This document shows positions 56,992-62,195 of a stretch of 62,195 nt of DNA, piece by piece. The DNA is from Hydrogenophilales bacterium 16-61-112 (GTDB taxonomy: Bacteria; Pseudomonadota; Gammaproteobacteria; Burkholderiales; Thiobacillaceae): NCBI GenBank assembly GCA_002257045.1, contig NCHD01000009.1, positions 1-62,195 of the forward strand. Direction: 5' to 3'. Below the pieces are notes generated by a model. That model saw only the letters and a list, made by a program, of their open reading frames with translations. It was not told the DNA's origin and ran no database searches. Position numbers and translations under genes: made by a program. Position 1 is the first letter of the stretch. Every line of letters begins with the position of its first letter.

Positions 56992-58392
56992 CAAGGAGGT
57001 CCTGCATGCACAGGCAGGTCGTTCCATACCCATTCCAGCAACGCTTGCTGGGCGCTTTGCGCCTGTTTGGCATTGGCGTGATTGACCAGCATGACGAAGG
57101 CCATGCGGCGTCCGCTGGCGGTGTACACATAGCCTGGCACGGCCTGCCAGCGGGCTGTCGTTGAAGCGACGCTTGAGCGTGCCGTCGATCGCAAGCAGCG
57201 GCAGGCTCGATTCGAACTCGGAAAACAGCGGGCTGGCGTAAGCCGCGCGAAGCAGCTGGTTCAGGGTCGTTGCGCTGACGCGTTCGATACGCGACAAGCC
57301 AGCACCGTTTTCCAGCACCAATTTATGGGTCGACACGTTGCGGCTGGCTAGCGCCGCAGTGACCGCGCGTGCGCCCTTGTCCAGCGTCGCCGGTGCGCCG
57401 TAGGCTTGCGCGCCCAGGGCCAGGAACAGGTTGCGTGTCATCAGGTTGTTGGAATGCTTGTTGAGGCTGGTCAGTATGTCGGTCAAGGGCGGCGAGCCAA
57501 ACCGCAGCAGCGGCGGTGTCGAAGGGGCCATGCCCGGCAGGGTCGATCCGGCGAGCGTGCCGCCTGCTTCTGCCCACAATCCGCGAAAGATGAAATCAAA
57601 GGTGACAACGGGCTCAAACAGGTTCAAGGACAGCGTCTGCTCGCCGCATCGCGCCGGATAACGGCCGCTCACCACCAGTTCCTGTCTGGCCGGATCGGGG
57701 ATGGCGGGCGTTACCGCTTCCTTCCAGCCATTGCAAGGCGCGCTGTCGGACAGCACCAGTTCGGAACGGGTGCTGATTCCGGGCAGCGCGACATCGGGAA
57801 CGATATCGACCCCTTGTCCGTTGGGTTTGAGATGCAGCAGCGTGGCATTGAAGTTGGCAAGCAGCGCGCCGGGAATGGCGTTGTAGAGCGCCAGGGGTTC
57901 GCCGTCAAACGCGCCGGGGTCGAGCGGCGGCAAGGCAAAATGGCGGGTATCGAGCAGCAGGTTGCCGCGTATGTGGCGCACCCCAAGCGCACGCAGTTCG
58001 CGCTGCAACAACCACAGGCGTTCCAGCGTCAGGCTCGGGTCGCCATGGCCCTTGACGATCAGGTCGCCTTCCAGCACGCCCTCCCTGATCGGACCGTCCG
58101 CCCAGATATCCGTCGACCAGGAATAGGCGGGGCCTAGCTGTTGCAAGGCGGCAAAACTGGTGACCAGTTTCATTACCGAAGCGGGGTTCATCGCCGCGTC
58201 GGCGTGATGCGCCAGAAGCGGCTCGGCTGCGTCCAGGTCCTGCACCACGACGGCCACATGATCGAGCGGGATGCGCGCCTGCTTCAGCGCGTCGATGAAA
58301 GCGGGCGGAAGCGCGGCGGCGTGCGCCGAAACCTCAAGGACGGCGAGCAGCAGGAGGGTGGCAAGGCGCGGAAAAATTCGGAGACTGGGCAT
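56991..58392 (-). pseudogene. dacB: D-alanyl-D-alanine carboxypeptidase/endopeptidase (PBP4), broken at the KTG motif
   Basis: This is a PBP4-type peptidase for cell-wall trimming. A signal peptide (MPSLRIFPRLATLLLLAVLE) is followed by the serine active site SVMK in MNPASVMKLVT near 70, and SNN in LNKHSNNLMTRNLF near 315. The third box (normally H-x-K-T-G-T-L) is missing: after NDSPLAGR (about 57145) the frame jumps into AVPGYVYTASGRRMAF in another frame. About 38 or 41 bases seem to be gone (3n+2). Without K-T-G the enzyme could not be active. The end, VNHANAKQAQSAQQALLEWV, is normal. Either a real deletion or an assembly collapse; parA and dnaN show the same kind of lesion. Confidence 0.9.
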
Positions 58393-58505
58393 CGCCTCAT
58401 TATGCCGGAAGCCGATTTTGGATGGCGCGGAGGAAGTGGGCGTTCTGCAAACCGCGTCTTATACTTTGAGCAGGAATACTCACCGACGATGGAGCGCTGC
58501 CCACA

Positions 58506-59123
58506 ATGAAAACCGGACGCTTTAAATCCCTGTTGCCGCTGGTGATGGCATCCGCCTTGCTGATGATGGGCGGCTGCGCCAGCGGACCCGATGTGCGGGT
58601 CGAATACGACTCGTCGACCCGGTTCACGCAGTATCGGACCTTTGGTTTCGTCAAGCCACTCGGCACCGATCGCGACGGCTATCAAAGCATCCTGTCGCAG
58701 CGGTTGGTGGCGGCGACGAAGCGCGAACTGGAAGCGCGCGGGATGCGCTACGCCGGCAGCCATCCGCAACTGCTGGTTAATTTCAATACCGCCGTGGCAG
58801 ACAAGGTGCAGATCCGTACCGTGCCGTCGACCATGATCGGAATCGGCGTGGGGTCAGGCCGGTTTGGTGGCTATTACGACTATCGCGTGGGGATGTATGG
58901 CGCGTGGCCGCTTTATCAGGACCAGACGCTGGCGAACCCTTACCGGGAAGGCACGCTGAACATCGACATCATCGATGCGGCGCGCAAGCAGCTGGTTTGG
59001 GAAGGCGTGGTCACCGACGTCGTGACGCAGAAAATGCTGGACAACCTGCAGGCCAGCATCAATGCGGCGGTGAAGGCCGCCTTTGCGAAATACCCGGTTG
59101 AGCCCTTGGCCAAGCCCAGATAA
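58506..59123 (+). CDS. DUF4136 family lipoprotein
   Basis: A 205-residue lipoprotein. The signal peptide ends in the lipobox LLMMGGC (cysteine at about residue 24), so it should be anchored in the outer membrane. The mature part resembles DUF4136: DVRVEYDSSTRFTQYRTFGF near 28 and DIIDAARKQLVWEGVVTDVV near 155. No enzymatic motif; the function of the family is not known. It is divergent from dacB with a 113-bp gap and convergent with the HDOD gene, only 1 bp apart. Confidence 0.88.
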   Translation: MKTGRFKSLLPLVMASALLMMGGCASGPDVRVEYDSSTRFTQYRTFGFVKPLGTDRDGYQSILSQRLVAATKRELEARGMRYAGSHPQLLVNFNTAVADKVQIRTVPSTMIGIGVGSGRFGGYYDYRVGMYGAWPLYQDQTLANPYREGTLNIDIIDAARKQLVWEGVVTDVVTQKMLDNLQASINAAVKAAFAKYPVEPLAKPR

Positions 59124-59124
59124 C

Positions 59125-60624
59125 TTACAGTGACTGGCGTATGGCCAGCACGGCCTGGTTGCGCAGCGACTTCAGCAGGGAGAGTTCCTTTTCGGGGATG
59201 GCGATGTCGCCCGGGTGCGGGCTGTCGGCAATGTCGGCATTGTTTTGCAGCGCGACGAGAAACACATCGGGCGGCGCCGCCAGCGAAAAGTCGAAAGCCT
59301 TGACCAGGGTCTGTACGTCGTCGCCAAAACCGAACTTGCCGCACATCGTGTTGTGGCGGCCATCCTTGATGCACAACAGCACATGCGCAAAGCCGATGCC
59401 GCTGTACATGGCTTCCAGAATCATGCGCAGGATATCGTTGATGGAGACCGTGTCGTCGATCAGTGAGTTGCTGATGTCCTGCAAGCCTGACGTGAGAATC
59501 GACTGCGCCCGGGCACTGCTGTGTTCGGCGGCGTGCTCGGGGTCGTCAGCGGCATCGTCGAGAATCGGCGAGCGCTCGTGCAGCACGCTGTCGTCCAGCG
59601 CGGTCTGCGCCGAGCCTGCTGCGCCCGGGATGCCGTCTTCCAGCCTGCTCTCGGCCGGTGCCGGCATGCCGGCCCATTTCGTTGCCTGGTGGGCAAACGC
59701 GCTCTGCTTCAGGTTCACGTTCACGGCGAGGGCGAACTGCGCGATGTCCTGCATCGATTTTTCCATCAGCCCGGTCAGCTGTTTTTCGGAAACCGGCAGG
59801 CAGTCGCCAAAGCGCGTGGTGAGTTTGGCCAGAGCCTGGCTGCGGTCGGCGTCCGGCGTATTGAGGATGACCTCGCACAACGCGTTTGCAAATCCGGCCA
59901 GCACCCGCAGCGGTTCGGCGCTGATGGCGGTTTTGCGGATTCTTTCGTCCGGCAGTTTTTTCATGCTCTGGACGAGCGGGTCCGGAAACCCCCAGTTTCT
60001 GGCAACGCCCATCCCCAGGTTTTCATACGAGACCCCCAGCACCTCGATCGAGGCCTTGGCTTCGCTCGCAGTGTCGGACGCAAGCCGTTGCCGGATCGTT
60101 GCGGCTTCCATCGGAAAATAGAACGTCGCCAGCATGCGGCCCAGGTGATGCAGCATGGCGCTGATGAACGCCTCCTCGGCATCCCTGAGCTGGGTTCTGC
60201 CCGCCAGCTCGCGCGCCAGCATGGCGGCGTAGAGGACTTTGACGAACTCTTCCTTGAGCTGCTGCGCGTGGGCCTTGTTTTCCAGGTTGTCGAACAGGAT
60301 CAGGCTCAGCGCAATGGAGCGCACCGTATCGAACCCGAGTATGACCACCGCACGCGAAATCGTGCTGATCTTGCCGCCGCCGACCTGGTTGTAGAACGCC
60401 ACGTTGGCCAGCTTCAGCAGCTTATTGGTGAGCGCAAAGTCGCGCAGGATGTTGTTGGACAGTTCATTGACGCCTTCGCGGTCGGACGAGGCGATGCGGT
60501 TGATCGCGCCGATCGCCTCGGACAAGGCGGGAAAGTCGCTTTCGGTCTGCATGCGCCGCAACAACACCTCCAGCGCGCCGGGCTTGGCGTCGCTGCCGGG
60601 TTCGGCTTGGGGTGTAAGCGTCAT
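59125..60624 (-). CDS. HDOD domain signalling protein with C-terminal GAF-like region
   Basis: A 499-residue soluble protein. Residues about 20-230 form an HDOD domain: DFPALSEAIGAINRIASSDR, ILRDFALTNKLLKLANVAFY, RAVVILGFDTVRSIALSLIL and AFISAMLHHLGRMLATFYFP, lacking the metal-binding HD residues as usual for HDOD. The C-terminal part (about 375-499, DTVSINDILRMILEAMYSGI then GFAHVLLCIKDGRHNTMCG) resembles a GAF-like sensor. HDOD proteins act in c-di-GMP, motility and stress networks, without known catalysis. The window also encodes an HD-GYP enzyme. It is monocistronic. Confidence 0.87.
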   Translation of the reverse strand: MTLTPQAEPGSDAKPGALEVLLRRMQTESDFPALSEAIGAINRIASSDREGVNELSNNILRDFALTNKLLKLANVAFYNQVGGGKISTISRAVVILGFDTVRSIALSLILFDNLENKAHAQQLKEEFVKVLYAAMLARELAGRTQLRDAEEAFISAMLHHLGRMLATFYFPMEAATIRQRLASDTASEAKASIEVLGVSYENLGMGVARNWGFPDPLVQSMKKLPDERIRKTAISAEPLRVLAGFANALCEVILNTPDADRSQALAKLTTRFGDCLPVSEKQLTGLMEKSMQDIAQFALAVNVNLKQSAFAHQATKWAGMPAPAESRLEDGIPGAAGSAQTALDDSVLHERSPILDDAADDPEHAAEHSSARAQSILTSGLQDISNSLIDDTVSINDILRMILEAMYSGIGFAHVLLCIKDGRHNTMCGKFGFGDDVQTLVKAFDFSLAAPPDVFLVALQNNADIADSPHPGDIAIPEKELSLLKSLRNQAVLAIRQSL

Positions 60625-60680
60625 GTTGCGTTCAAGCCATTGCAGCAGATGTCATGTGCGCGCCTGCCGCCGCCATGCGC

Positions 60681-61711
<1,031 letters not shown>

Positions 61712-61712
<1 letters not shown>

Positions 61713-62195
61713 CACAATCTCCAGAGCTTGAAGCCGGCTGCCTGGACGACGGCCGGATCGTAGGCCGATTTGACGTCGGTGAACGCGCCGCCCGGATTCA
61801 GTTTGGCGCTCAGTTCGGCAAAGGATTTTTCCATATACGCGCTGTGCGAGACGGCAGCGACGATGGCGTCGCAGGCGGGCAGGTCGTCCCACGCGGTGAG
61901 GCGGATGCCGTATTCATGCTCGGCCTCTTTGGCTTCGCCGAGTGGGTCGTGCACATGCACGTCGCAGCCGAAGCTCTGCAGTTCGCGGATGACGTCGACC
62001 ACTTTGGAGTTGCGCAGGTCGGGGCAGTTCTCCTTGAAGGTGAGGCCGAGCACGTTGACCTTGGCGCCCTTCACCTGCACGCCGTTGGCGATCATACCCT
62101 TGACGGTTTCCTGCGCGACATACGCGCCCATGCCGTCGTTGATGCGGCGCCCAGCCAGGATCACCTGCGGGTGATAGCCCAGCATGTCGGCCTTG
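61712..62195 (-). CDS. UDP-N-acetyl-D-glucosamine/galactosamine 6-dehydrogenase, C-terminal part
   Basis: The window edge cuts this gene; the last 160 residues are present. The text matches the end of the TviB/WbpO family: [40 protein letters not shown] (the late NAD/UDP-sugar-binding block) and [20 protein letters not shown]. The catalytic cysteine lies in the missing N-terminal region. The enzyme oxidises C6 of a UDP-HexNAc to the uronic acid. It overlaps the epimerase start by 1 bp and should be transcribed with it. Confidence 0.9.

Overview
The window looks like a chromosomal replication-origin region of a GC-rich betaproteobacterium, probably a Thiobacillaceae/Nitrosomonadales relative. 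The lineage is inferred from gene order and protein flavour, not from a search. The hallmarks are dnaA-dnaN-gyrB on the + strand, rpmH-rnpA-yidC-mnmE on the - strand, mnmG-rsmG-parA-parB followed by the start of the atp operon, and a PEP-CTERM protein.

Region 1 (1-32.4 kb) is core chromosome. From the left it holds the atpB start and atpI; a YihY membrane protein; a ferredoxin-type flavin reductase; parB-parA-rsmG-mnmG; uup; the 5-oxoprolinase genes pxpB-pxpC-pxpA; and an HD-GYP phosphodiesterase. A tightly overlapping + strand cluster follows (ArsR regulator, acyltransferase/acyl-ligase fusion, Tat-like amidohydrolase, DUF2339 protein), then an RhlE-type helicase, an ABC exporter, mnmE, yidC, rnpA and rpmH. 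The origin has one perfect DnaA box before dnaA and four boxes between dnaA and dnaN. Three parS sites lie in and beside mnmG and in pxpA.

Region 2 (32.4-about 56.8 kb) is an accessory island. Its first part is one - strand operon: hsdM, a frameshifted hsdS, two HEPN-like/abortive-infection genes, a fossil hsdR 5' end, rhuM and hsdR, joined by short start/stop overlaps. Next come a TetR/epimerase pair, a truncated nuclease, a small possible DNA-binding protein and an XRE regulator. A Tn7-like transposition module follows: tnsA-tnsB-tnsC plus two different TniQ-family genes, with no tnsE and no CRISPR. Behind it lie toxin-antitoxin debris (truncated mqsA, a higA with two nonsense codons, an orphan VbhA-like antitoxin), a short hsdS-like relic and a PEP-CTERM gene.

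Region 3 (56.8-62.2 kb) returns to housekeeping-type genes: dacB with a small coupled ORF, a DUF4136 lipoprotein, an HDOD signalling protein, and a UDP-HexNAc 4-epimerase/6-dehydrogenase pair for surface polysaccharide.

Odd features worth attention: parA, dnaN and dacB each lack a short block (roughly 40-70 bp) that encodes a highly conserved motif, and rnpA has no ordinary start codon. dnaN is essential, so either these are assembly collapses or the strain tolerates surprising lesions. The defence operon and the Tn7-like element with two TniQ proteins, one carrying several helix-turn-helix units, are the best candidates for unusual biology.
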